A DNA stretch of 64,000 bases from Pyxicephalus adspersus (Eukaryota > Chordata > Amphibia > Anura > Pyxicephalidae): contig NC_092862.1 of NCBI RefSeq assembly GCF_032062135.1, positions 43,227,116-43,291,115 on the forward strand, in the 5' to 3' direction. Below, piece by piece: positions 34,080 through 44,044 of the stretch. Position numbers and translations under genes: made by a program. Each line of letters begins with the position of its first letter. The first letter of the stretch is position 1. The notes beneath the pieces are model-generated. The model was not told where the DNA came from. It made no database searches and saw nothing but the letters and a program-made list of their open reading frames with translations.

Positions 34080-35500
34080 GATTGTAGTGAACACAACTGC
34101 ACTATGTGAACATTAACCTAATACTCTTGTGACCCAACAACAATTTAGGGAATAATTTAAAGGGAGGAGAGGGAAGTACCTGCTTTTCAGTTTGATGGGT
34201 AGATCCCTTCCATTTTTATTGATACACATGACCAGTTTTCATGCAATGCTTGACTGTCCAAAAAAAGGCAAACATGATTGTCAGAAAAATACATAAATAT
34301 ACATTTTCCAAGAATGAAAATTAGGTTTTTACCTCTATTCCTAACACAGTAAATGCAGTCCGCACAATGCCAAGTGACATCCACAAATACAAAATGAAAA
34401 TAATTGACATGAAGAAAATTATTATACTTCCTATTAGTTACATGTCATAATATCATTTGATTTACAGATACAAATATATTTTTGATTAAAAAAATGCAAC
34501 TGCAAGAAGAGCAAACAAAACAAAAGAAGTTTTTAAAGAAAGTTCAAAAAATGGTAATTAGTTACATACCTTTCCTAATTACTTAATTATTACCTAATTG
34601 TTTTCCCTTATATCTGTACAATAGCTCTCTTTATCCCTGACAGTTGTAAACAGTAGACATCTTCATGGACTTTGTAGTGCTCAGGTAAGGACAAGTCAAT
34701 GCCACTCCATTCCAGTATTCTAAGCCTGGGTGATGATGCACCACTAAAGGGTTGTAAAAAAGACAGACTGGGTCCTCCAGTTGTAGGGATGAAGGAGATA
34801 AACTGGATGAAGGAGAAACCTGTGGGCAGTTTTAATGCATTAGGAAACAAAAGATTAAGGTTAAAATAAAACAAAGATTTTTTTAAGGGGAGGAGAGTGT
34901 TGCAATGATATCTACAATGTTCTTTGTAATTAACAGAAACCAATGAGTTAAATATAGTGTCACTTCCAACTGAGAGAACATCAACAACAGATGTCCAAGC
35001 AATAGTTTATCCTGTGAAAAAAAATCATGATGCACCACTAAACACACACCAGTCTGCCTTTCTTTTCACAAATCATTCAGAGCAGTAAAATAACCTATTT
35101 GATGGTGAGCAGATATGATTGGAAATTAAATTGAGTATTGAATGCAATTCATGAGGACCTTGGTGAAATAAAAGAAAATCAAAGAATGCAATTCAAAGAA
35201 TTATGATGGAAGAAAACTGAGTGACTAAACAACCAATGAAAGAGCACAAAGAGAATTTCTGAAAGTTAATTAACAGTTTGAAGATTTTGCAAGGGAATGT
35301 TTTAAATCCACATGATGATGACATAATCTCCTAATCTTTGGTTACTGCAGAAATTGCAGAGTAGTGTATACATCCCTGAGTGTTTCGGGTGATAAAACCT
35401 GAAGCCTGAAGTTTACTGGTTTCACGCAAGGAGACTGGAAAAAAAGAAAAACAAAACTTACTGCAGTTTACTACTTGTAAGTAGAGTATCTTACCTATAT
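34080..35500. other. No confident feature
   Basis: A 111-codon minus-strand frame (34,608-34,943) overlaps an open stretch on the plus strand. Neither is recognisable, so I do not call a gene. Confidence 0.35.
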
Positions 35501-35534
35501 TGGTGTGAAATGCATTGTGAATAGGTTTTCACAG

Positions 35535-35820
35535 GTAAGCCTTCCCCGGTGCGCGCTCGGCGGTCCAGGCCGCCGGAACGTTGGAGTCCTAGCTCACCTC
35601 CAAGGGTCCAGCGCCGCTCCAGGAGCCCCGCAAGGGACCCTCCGTTGCCCTCTGCGAGAAGTTCGGCAAGCAGGCCTAGTGGGGGGCACGGGAGGAATCC
35701 TCCACGAAGGCGGGACCCTTCCACAGACCCGGGGACATCCTTGGCCATGCGGGGTCGGTCTGTGCAGCGCGGGACGCGAGGACAGGCGGCAGGCTGCGCG
35801 GTGGTACCTACCGGTACGGG
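35535..35820. other. Isolated GC- and CpG-rich block
   Basis: About 290 bp with very high G+C and many CpGs (GTGCGCGCTCGGCGG, CCGCCGGAACG, GCGCGGGACGCGAGG) stands in AT-rich DNA. Frames of 85-110 codons are open on both strands, as expected in GC-rich DNA, and show no known domain. It is followed within 30 bp by TTAATAAAATGAGC, a polyadenylation-type hexamer, then a G/T-rich stretch (35,880-35,935). That order suggests the 3' part of an old retroelement or an LTR. A host CpG island or first exon is the alternative. Confidence 0.5.
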
Positions 35821-35949
35821 TGAGAGTGTTATTATAATTGTTGGTTAATAAAATGAGCTGCTATGGCCGATTTAACCCAACAGATGGTGTGGTCTCTTTA
35901 TTGGGAAGGTTGGGTTGGATTGGGTTAAGAGCAGTTCATGGCTTCCTAT

Positions 35950-36980
35950 ACTTTGCCCTAGTCAAGGTTGAGATTTTCATGTCAAGTGAATGCCACTTTT
36001 CTTCTGAACAATCTGGGGCAAAAAATAATACTAAGCAAGGTTTAGTAAATAAATTGTGCTACACTATAGTCAAAATGAAAATATTTGTTTTTTTAAAGAA
36101 ATGAAATGCTTTGTAAACTGCAAAAATAGTACAAAAAATGTGGCTGAAATTATTTTCCACATTTAAGAGGCATTAGAAATACTGCTTACCTACAAGTCAT
36201 CTCAATCGCTTGTGTCGGTACAAAGAGGTCAAGAGGGGCTGACCGAAGTAGGAAAATGGCGTCATGCACTTCTCCAGAGTACTAAAGGGAGATTATGCTT
36301 AGAATGTGGAAGTGGGAATCACAAACTAACTTTTACAGTGAAATTTGTTTTGGTAATGGAACATTTTCTTCCGACATAGGGGAAGCTTAACTTTAGTGCA
36401 GACTACAGCCCCAATGCAATAAGGCATACCTGCCATTGGAAAAAAAATAGGAAAATCTTCATCTGCCATTTTTCATAGCCTACAATTGGTAAAATTGGAC
36501 ATCACTGCCTGTTTCAAAAACCTTGGAAGGGAATGGTTATTAATTCTTTATGTATTCAATCATGGGCTAGAAAATGCAGAACTGCAAGCAGTTTATACAA
36601 GGCAGACAATGCAAGAAATGTTCTCCATAGTCAGTAACATCACTTCCTTCCAGAGAACAACAGGAAGTTCCTTACTTGCTGGCCATAAAGACAGTTATGC
36701 CACTTAACCTCATCATCAGACATTCCATTAAGGAAAAGATCTTGCACTCAAAAAATCCTTACAGGGTGAGCCTGCATCTGACCTCTCTTCTTAGCTTCTC
36801 TGCACTGAATGGACTACAGATGGGGATCTGAAACCACCACAGAAGCATAAAGAAAACTCTGCTCCATTTTAAGCACTATAAGACAGACAGTAAGAGGCAC
36901 TATGCATATTGAGTTTTGCTTGTGAAGATACAGTTTAACAAATGACCCATGAAATCACAATAGTTTTTATTTTTTTACCA
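35950..36980. other. No recognised feature
   Basis: Unique-looking DNA. Short plus-strand frames at 36,486-36,707 are not recognisable. Confidence 0.4.
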
Positions 36981-36988
36981 CCAGCTTT

Positions 36989-38613
36989 ACATAGTTACAT
37001 AGTAGGTTTGGTTGAAAAAAGACATAGGTCCATCAAGTTAAACCACTAGGGAAATAATCATATCTAAGATATAAAAACCTATGGACATAGAGAGAAAAAC
37101 ATCCAGCTTTTTAATAAAGCAATCTATAGTAGTTGCTGAAACTACTACCTGAGGGAGCCGATTCCACATTTTCACAGACCTTACAGTGAAGAATCCCTTC
37201 TTTATCTGGAGGTTAAACTTCTTTTCCTCCAAACGCAAAGAGTGCCCCCTTGTTCCTTGTAATATTCTTACAGTGTATAATGGGGAAGAGAGTTCTCTAT
37301 ATGGACCGTTTATATATTTACATAGGGTGATCATATCCCCCTTAAATGTCTCTTCTCAAGGGAGAATAGGTTTAGTTCAGCTAATCTCTCCTCATAGCTG
37401 AGCTCCTCTATTCCTTTTATTAGTTTAGTTGCCCTTCTCTGCACTCTCCCCAATTCCACAATGTCCTTTTTGTGAACTGGTGCCCTGCATATTCCAGATG
37501 TGGTCTGACCAATGCTTTGTACAGGGGCAGGATTATGTCTCCATCTCTGCAGTCTATTCCTCTTTTAATACAAGAACGTACTTTGCTAGCTGTAGATATT
37601 GCAGCATGGCATTGCATGGTGTTATTAAGTCTATGATCTACCAGAACCCCCAGATCCTTTTCCATTTCTGACTCCCCCAAGTGTATTCCCCCTAGAAAGT
37701 ATGAAGCATGCATGTTGTTAGCTCCCAAGTGCATAACTTTACATTTATCTATATTAAAAGTAAATTGCCACTTTGCTGCCCAATCAAACAGTACATCCAG
37801 GTCTGCTTGTAGATTATAGACATCCTGCATGGACTTAATTCCATTACATAGTTTGGTGTCATCACAGAAACGGTACTTTTAATCCCAAACTCTATATCAT
37901 TTATAAAGATGTTAAACAGTAAAGGTTCCTACACTGAACCCTGGGGTACACCTCTAATAACATTAGACCATTCAGAGTATGAATCATTATTTACAACTCT
38001 CTGGATGTGGTCTTTAAGTCAGTTCTCTATCCATTTACAGATTGACTTTTCTAAACTTATTGACCCTAACTTACATTAACCGTCTGTGGGGTACAGTGTC
38101 AAATGCTTTAGCAAAGTCCAAGTACACTATATCAACTGCTACTCCACTATCTACTTGTTTACTTACTTTCTCATAAAAATAGAGTAAATTTCATTGACAA
38201 CTTTGAAATGGCTTTGAAATAACCGAGCTCAGCTCTTTGAGGACACGTGGATGTAATCCATCAGGTCTTGGTGCTTTGTCAACCTTAATTTCACAATAAC
38301 ATCAATTCTGAGCCATTGTGAGTCATTTAAGGCAGTGACATTTCTATTATGAATTTGGATTTGAGCTTTGCCATTTTCCTTTGTGTACACAGAGCTAAAA
38401 AAGTGTTTAGTGAATCTGCCTTTTCTTTATCCCCAGTTACCAAGCCAGTGACATCCTTTAAGGGGCGTACATGCTCAGATCTAATCTTTTTGCTATTAAT
38501 AAATTTTAAATAATTCTTTATAGTTTTCAAATGATGAACGTGATCCTTCATTTTTATATTTTTGGAATGCCTTTTCCTGTTCATCAGCTGTGAGCCACAT
38601 TTTTTTTAGTCTC
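36989..38613 (-). pseudogene. CR1 reverse-transcriptase remnant and C-terminal tail
   Basis: Downstream of the nested insert the minus strand reads ETKK, then a KN.LKFI..KK and EKAD.LN.F segment (38,327-38,584). The polymerase motif DFAKAFDTVPH (motif A) is at about 38,089-38,127, VPQGSV (motif B) at about 37,932-37,952, and DDTK (motif C) near 37,860. A one-base shift before motif C breaks FADDTK. The 136-codon frame at 37,420-37,830 holds WAAKWQFTFNIDKCKVMHLG, EKDLGVLVD and [16 protein letters not shown] last frame at 37,038-37,334 carries the C-terminal tail with SVKMWNRLPQ. The catalytic aspartates are mostly present but lie in different frames. Confidence 0.88.
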
Positions 38614-38771
38614 TTAACCTCTCTAGTGGTTCATTTCTTTCCGGTTTTATATGCCTAAAAGCAGTACATTGTTTTTCATGAAAATGTATTTTACAGTATA
38701 TTATAATAGTATGAGTATAATAAAGTTTGAAACACAAACTAATGTAAAAATAATAAATTAAATAAATTAAA

Positions 38772-38810
<39 letters not shown>

Positions 38811-39203
38811 TTTTTGGTTTTTTTTTCAAATTTACTATTATATTATACTGTAAAATAAATGTTAATGAAATATAATGGACTGCTTTTACACATATAAATC
38901 CAATGTATTGCATTCAATACACCTATTTTCTTTTGAATGCAATACAAATGGATTTTGAACTTCGCCGGCAACGCACACATGCACCGATGTCCCCGAGAAC
39001 TGCCCCGGTGACTCATCAAGTGCAGGCAGAAGATGCCAGAGGAAGAAAGAAGAAGACAGAGATCGCGGCGATAGAGGATGCGGGACGCTGGTTTAGGTAA
39101 GGCTGTATTTACTAACCTTCACATAGGTTTACCTACCCCGAGTATGACTCGGGGTTACCGCCTTCAGCAACTTTTTTCTACCCTGAGACACATTCGGGGT
39201 TAA
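38614..39203 (-). mobile_element. TTAA-flanked (piggyBac-like) element nested inside the CR1
   Basis: TTAA at 38,614-38,617 and 39,200-39,203. Its left end CCTCTCTAGTGGTTCATTTC is the counterpart of the right end of the complete relative at 46,391-46,999. Its right part carries the family's palindromic repeat CCCCGAGTATGACTCGGGG and the GCAACTTTTTTCTACC segment. About 15 bp of the right terminus is missing. The inside is a CpG-containing block (38,955-39,090) followed by long A/T tracts. Removing the element and one TTAA restores a continuous CR1 reading across NKF-K-ETKK, which shows insertion after the CR1. No transposase is encoded. Confidence 0.82.
38781..38806. repeat. (TA)n microsatellite
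   Basis: Pure alternating TA after an A run, inside the nested TTAA element. Confidence 0.95.
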
Positions 39204-40070
39204 ACTTATTAGCCATTGTAATATATCTGTGCTTTTGTAGAACAGACTTGAAACATCCCCGTTTCTTTTCAGTGTTCTTTGAGGACAATTTTGTCTCCCA
39301 GTCCAAGTTACAGACAGCCGCCCTTAATATTGGAAAATTTGCTCTTGTTTTTGGTTCCTGTTTACAGCTTACATTAAATGAAATCAAATTGTGGCCACTG
39401 CTACCCAGATTCTCTTTTATATGCCCATTTGTTATAAGCTCGGCACTGTTAGAAATAACTAGGTCCAGTAGAGTGTAATTTCTAGTTGGGGCATCTATAA
39501 ACTGTACCATAAAATAATCCTAGATTCACAAATTTCCTCCCTTTTGCTGTTCCTGTAGTGTCAGGGTAGTTGAAATCTCCCATGATTAAAACACTTTCAC
39601 TTTTTGCTGCTTTTTCTGTCTGTGCTAGAAGTTGATTTTCAATTTCTTCCTTAGCACAGGAGGGCCTATAGCAGACTCCAATAATTAATTGTGCGTTATT
39701 CAACCCCCCATTCAACACCACCCATATTGCTTCAACCTCATCGCTTGTTCCATCAGCAATTTCGTCTTTCACATTCACTTTTAGTTCACTTCTCACATAT
39801 AGACAGACACCACCACCCTTTCGTTTGACTTTGTCTTTACGAAAGACAGTATAACCAGGGATATTGCCAGCCCAGTCATGCGAATGAACAAAGCCAGGAT
39901 CCAGCAATGCCAACTAAGTCATAATGTCCTACACTCAGTAAGGCTTCCAACTCCCCAATTTTGTTTGCTAGACTTCTAGCATTAGTGAACAGGCTATTTA
40001 AACCATTGCTGCTTTTACCAGCATTTATTGCCAAATCCTTTTGTTTTTCAGTACAACTAGTACTGCACAA
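39204..40070 (-). pseudogene. CR1 endonuclease-domain remnant (APE type)
   Basis: Minus-strand pieces show the CR1 endonuclease signatures in order: TNARSL.NKI.ELE near 40,000, DLVGI near 39,925, a GGGVCLYV segment near 39,810, CYRPS near 39,665, IMGDFNYPD at about 39,560-39,587, PTR and LDLVISN near 39,450-39,490, and LGSSGHNLI near 39,395. The last should be S-D-H, so the aspartate next to the catalytic histidine is replaced by glycine. Frameshifts fall near 39,885 and 39,495. The reading continues to NKF at the TTAA where the nested element begins. Related copies usually have about 230 residues here, and most of that is visible. Confidence 0.85.
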
Positions 40071-40189
40071 TCAAATGTTTGTTTGTAACATGGGAAACTC
40101 CTTACAATTATCTATAACCCTCCCCCCAACTATCCCCAATCAACCCTGCACTAGTGTCTGACCCCTGACTAACCTTTAGGTATTGAATA

Positions 40190-41340
40190 TTGTTCTGGCA
40201 TGCAAGTGGAAAATAAACACAGTAAGGCTGTTCAGACCTGTATCAGGAATGGTGGTTCAGATGCAACTACTAGTGGGCAAGCCATTTGACCATCCGCACA
40301 ACTCTGATAGGTCATAAAGAATCAGCCTTTGCACATTTCTCAGCAGGCAATAATGGGTGGTACTGATCCACTTTGTGTAACCCTCATTCATTCTCTAAGG
40401 GGCTGCTGCAGGGTGAAGATTCCCGGGGAAGCAGTGACCGAACCACAACTTTGTTGCCAGTATGAACATACAAGGGTCTGAAATGGCCTTGTCTAGTGGT
40501 CTGTTTTTTAGGATATTCATTCTAGCTTTTGCCATACATTCCGTAACTATCATATTTCATTTTATAAGATGTATTGGCTGTAGTCATTACCCAGCAGAGG
40601 TGAACCTAGGGAGTGTCAAAACAGGGACACACCAGGAGTGCAGACCTGGGGAAATTAGGCATAACGCTAGAGAACTCCTGTGAATGAAATTAAAATATTC
40701 ACAACTAAAATGACAGTAATACATCACATTTTAGCACATTCAAATTTTGTACTTTCGTGGTAACATTCTTTATTTATTTTTTGGAAGGGGGTATGAATAC
40801 AGCTACTTACCACGGGTGCAAAAGATGCAAAAAGAACCTAGGTATACCTCTGTTAGCAAGTAATAGGGTTTTTTTTATTGAGAAGTGACAACCAGGTAAC
40901 AGGGCAATAGGTTTTGTATTGTGCTGATCTGTACTTTAATGGCCATGTTGTATTTACATGGAAGTGACAGTCAGACGTTACACTAAAGTGAAGTAGCTGA
41001 TCACTGAGTTTGGAAATGGTGTACACAGCACCTTCATTTCCACTGCTGCCTACAATATATATAATATCTATATAAATATGAATAATATTTAACCCTATCC
41101 ATGCACTTATAGATTCTGAAAATCTTCATACACAAATAATAGCAAGTCACTCAAAATTTTTATGTAAACACAAAATACACAGCAGTATTATCCAATTTAT
41201 ATTTAGGAAGAATAAAAGTAAAAGAAAAATAGTGGTTGTTAGCACATAACCCCTGCAACTACAATATAGTATAATAACATAGACACAACAAAATACAAAT
41301 ACATTAAGGAATATGGTATGTCTTCCTGTTCATGATGTTA
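40190..41340. other. No recognised feature
   Basis: Unique-looking DNA after the CR1. The 73-codon plus-strand frame at 40,462-40,683 has a short hydrophobic stretch but no family resemblance. Confidence 0.4.
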
Positions 41341-41344
41341 TAGG

Positions 41345-41960
41345 GTATCCCAGGAGTCGTCCTATTTACTCTTCCTATTTTCCTAACTACTCAACTTACA
41401 TAATTCAATTTTATCTGTCTTTGCTTAACTTAGTTTTATTCCATGTTCCTTGCTTCGTTGCTTATGTAAATACTTTCTAACTTGCTTCCATGGTTTATCT
41501 TGCTTGGCTAACTATTTCTTGCCTCCTGCTATTCTCCCAGTTCCCAGTCTTAAACAGTTAATTCCCATTTAGTCTCATTGGAGATTTTAGTTTGGCTAAT
41601 GAATGTGATTAGTAAGACACCTATTGGCTGACACATTACCCTAGCTTGGGATTGGTTAATTCAAACTCCAGTAATTAATTGAAACCTCAAATGTAGAATT
41701 TCTGGAGTTGTTGGGGAAGAACAGCAGAGCTCATACAACTTAGGTGTCAGCAAAGGTCGAGAGAGGCTATCATCCCTTTCCCTCTATATTGTTCATATGT
41801 CGTAGTTGTTTGTTAGAGGCTCTGTTGGAAATTAGGCCTGTCCTGTGAACTGTACCTTATTATTTATCTCTTTTCCCTTCTTTGAAGTCCCTAGAATTCA
41901 TTGATTATCCCTTAGAGGCTCTATTGGTAGTTAGGCCTAAGTGGCTGGATGGGGGTTAAC
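41345..41960. repeat. Possible LTR or old retroelement fragment
   Basis: The stretch has inverted CCAAT boxes (GATTGG near 41,650; ATTGGCTGAC near 41,622) and a near-duplicate TTAGAGGCTCTGTTGG / TTAGAGGCTCTATTGG, each leading to GTTAGGCCT or ATTAGGCCT about 98 bp apart (41,814 and 41,912). No TG...CA ends or target duplication could be paired, so the call is weak. Confidence 0.3.
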
Positions 41961-41964
41961 AGAT

Positions 41965-42680
41965 CAGCAAAAAATACAAAACACTCATATCTTCATGCAT
42001 TGTTTAAAGATACGTAACTATTTGAAACCTATAACATATACCTAAATATAAAGGATATGGCTCATAATATATACACATAACTATGAGGATATATCCTAAA
42101 ATATATGCAATTATTGTCCTGTAACTCCTGGAGATCAGAGTATCTGAAACAAACACAACTATTGAGGCCTATAGTTTTCACTTTTAAAGTGTCAAACACT
42201 ATCTAGTGAATATTATCTGATCAGTTGTATTGATCACTGCATTATAAATGTGATGGTAGTAGTCAGACAACCAGTAAGTATTTGTAATCACCAGCTCATG
42301 CCATGAACTGGCAATCTTTCACAAAAATGTCGATCATATCAGCTGATTAACACTTTTAAGGGGCAAACACAATAGTGTCATTATTATACAAAAAACAACA
42401 GCATGTAACAGATTGCTCTATAATAAATCTGCCCCATACATAAACTGTGCCCATTTTACATTCTGTAAAGGAAGTTACCAATGGAAGATTTATATACTGT
42501 ATATGATTTGATTTTTGAAGTGTACAGAGGTTGCTGCTCTTCCCTCCATTTCACATTGGTAAATCTAGTACATTGTGTCCTTTATATAATGTTTTCATTG
42601 TTGTTAGCTTAACAAACGCACAATAACTGAGCTTTTGATTTTTTCAGAATCAACACTTTTTTTTAACTGTCAGTATTTTC
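41965..42680. other. No recognised feature
   Basis: AT-rich DNA with no gene or repeat recognised. Confidence 0.4.
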
Positions 42681-42685
42681 AAATG

Positions 42686-44030
42686 TACTGAATTCAGATG
42701 TGCTGATGAATAATGTAGACTTCAATGCTGCTTGGGAATGGTTATTGCTTTTTTGCTTATACCTATTGCTTATGTGGGTGGGTCCTGGAAAAGGTCTATG
42801 CAAGGGTGGGTCCCAGATAAGTTTCTATGAAGGTGGCTCCTGGAGAAGGGCCCTGAAAAAGTTTCTATGCAGCAGTGGGCCCTGGACAAGGTTTTATACA
42901 GTGGTGGGTCCTGAACAAGGTTCAATGTGCTTCAGATGTGCTGAATAATGTAGTCTTCAATACTGCTTGGGAATGGTTATTGGTTTTTTGCTTATACCTT
43001 ATTCACTTACTAACTTTATATGCCTTTGAAACCAGAGTAATTAAGGTTAGAAAGCTTTAGCTATCCTTAACAGGATTCTACTGTATATTAATGTGCAGTC
43101 AATGTACCCTATCAAAAATTAACATAACACTGGAAATCAGATTCAATGCATGTGACAGGGGTGGGTCCTGGAAAAGGTCTATGCAGGGGTGGGTCCCAGA
43201 CAAGGTTCTATGTGGGTGGGTCCTGGAGAAGGTTCTATGCAGGGCTGGGTCCTAAAAAAGTTTTTATGCAGCAGTGGGCCCTGGACAATGTTTTATGCGG
43301 GGGTGGGTCTTGAACAAGGTTCTATGTGGGTGGGCCCTGGAGAAGGTTCTATGCAGGGCTGGGTCCTGAAAAAGTTGCTATGCAGCAGTGGGCCCTGGAC
43401 AAGGTTTTATACAGTGGTGGGTCCTGAACAAGGTTCAATGTGCTTCAGATGTGCTGAATAATGTAGACTTCAATACTGCTTGGGAATGGTTATTGCTTTT
43501 TTGCTTATACCTTATTCACTTACTAACTTTATATGCCTTTGAAACCAGAGTAATTAAGGTTAGAAAGATTTAGCTATCCTAAACAGGATTCTACTGTTTA
43601 GTAATGTGCAGTCAATGTACCCTATCAAAAATTACCATAACACTGGAAATCAGATTCAATGCATGTGACAGGGGTGGGTCCTGGAAAAGGTCTATGCAGG
43701 AGTGGGTCCCAGACAAGGTTCTATGTGGGTGGGTCCTAGAGAAGGTTCTATGCAGGGCTGGGTCCTAAAAAAAATTCTATGCAGCAGTGGGCCCTGGACA
43801 AAGTTTTATGCGGGGGTGGGTCTTGAACAAGGTTCTATGTGGGTGGGCCCTGGAGAAGGTTCTATGCAGGGCTGGGTCCTGAAAAAGTTTCTATGCAGCA
43901 GTGGGCCCTGGACAAAGTTTTATGCAGCGGTGGGTCCTGAACAAGGTTCAATGTTTGTGGGCCCTGGAGAAGGTTCTATGCAGGGGTGGGTCCTGGAAAA
44001 TATTGTCTTGTTTAAACGCAGTGCATGCAG
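42686..44030. repeat. Minisatellite (27-29 bp unit) organised in a 513-bp higher-order repeat
   Basis: The basic unit reads GGGTGGGTCCTGGAGAAGG followed by TTCTATGCA, with spacings of 27 or 29 bp (TATG at 43,209, 43,236, 43,265, 43,294, 43,323, 43,350, 43,379). Arrays of these alternate with a roughly 230-bp spacer starting TTCAGATGTGCTGA. The spacer start recurs near 42,686, 42,932 and 43,445. The word GATTCAATGCATGTGACAGG recurs at 43,140 and 43,653, giving a 513-bp period. Three plus-strand frames of 82-112 codons run through the arrays. They arise because the unit lacks stops and has an ATG, and I do not call them genes. Confidence 0.9.
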
Positions 44031-44044
44031 AGGGACCTAGGACA

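Larger units (their letters stand above)
36989..40185 (-). mobile_element. Decayed CR1-type non-LTR retrotransposon, split by a nested element
   Basis: On the minus strand this reads endonuclease, then reverse transcriptase, then the CR1 C-terminal tail, in the right order over about 2.6 kb once the insert at 38,614-39,203 is removed. The 3' end (minus strand) stops near CTATGTAACTATGT at 36,989, a typical CR1-like tail in frogs. There are several frameshifts and stops, so the copy is dead. The 5' end near 40,185 is approximate, and the family's first reading frame is not seen. It was a LINE copying itself through target-primed reverse transcription. Confidence 0.85.

Noticed and set aside
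35505..35848. Arg/Pro/Gly-rich frames of 85-110 codons in the GC-rich block
   Set aside because: GC-rich DNA has few stops, and frames are open on both strands. No domain is recognisable.
38327..40070. Several apparent small genes on the minus strand
   Set aside because: They are broken pieces of one CR1 element and its nested insert, not separate genes.
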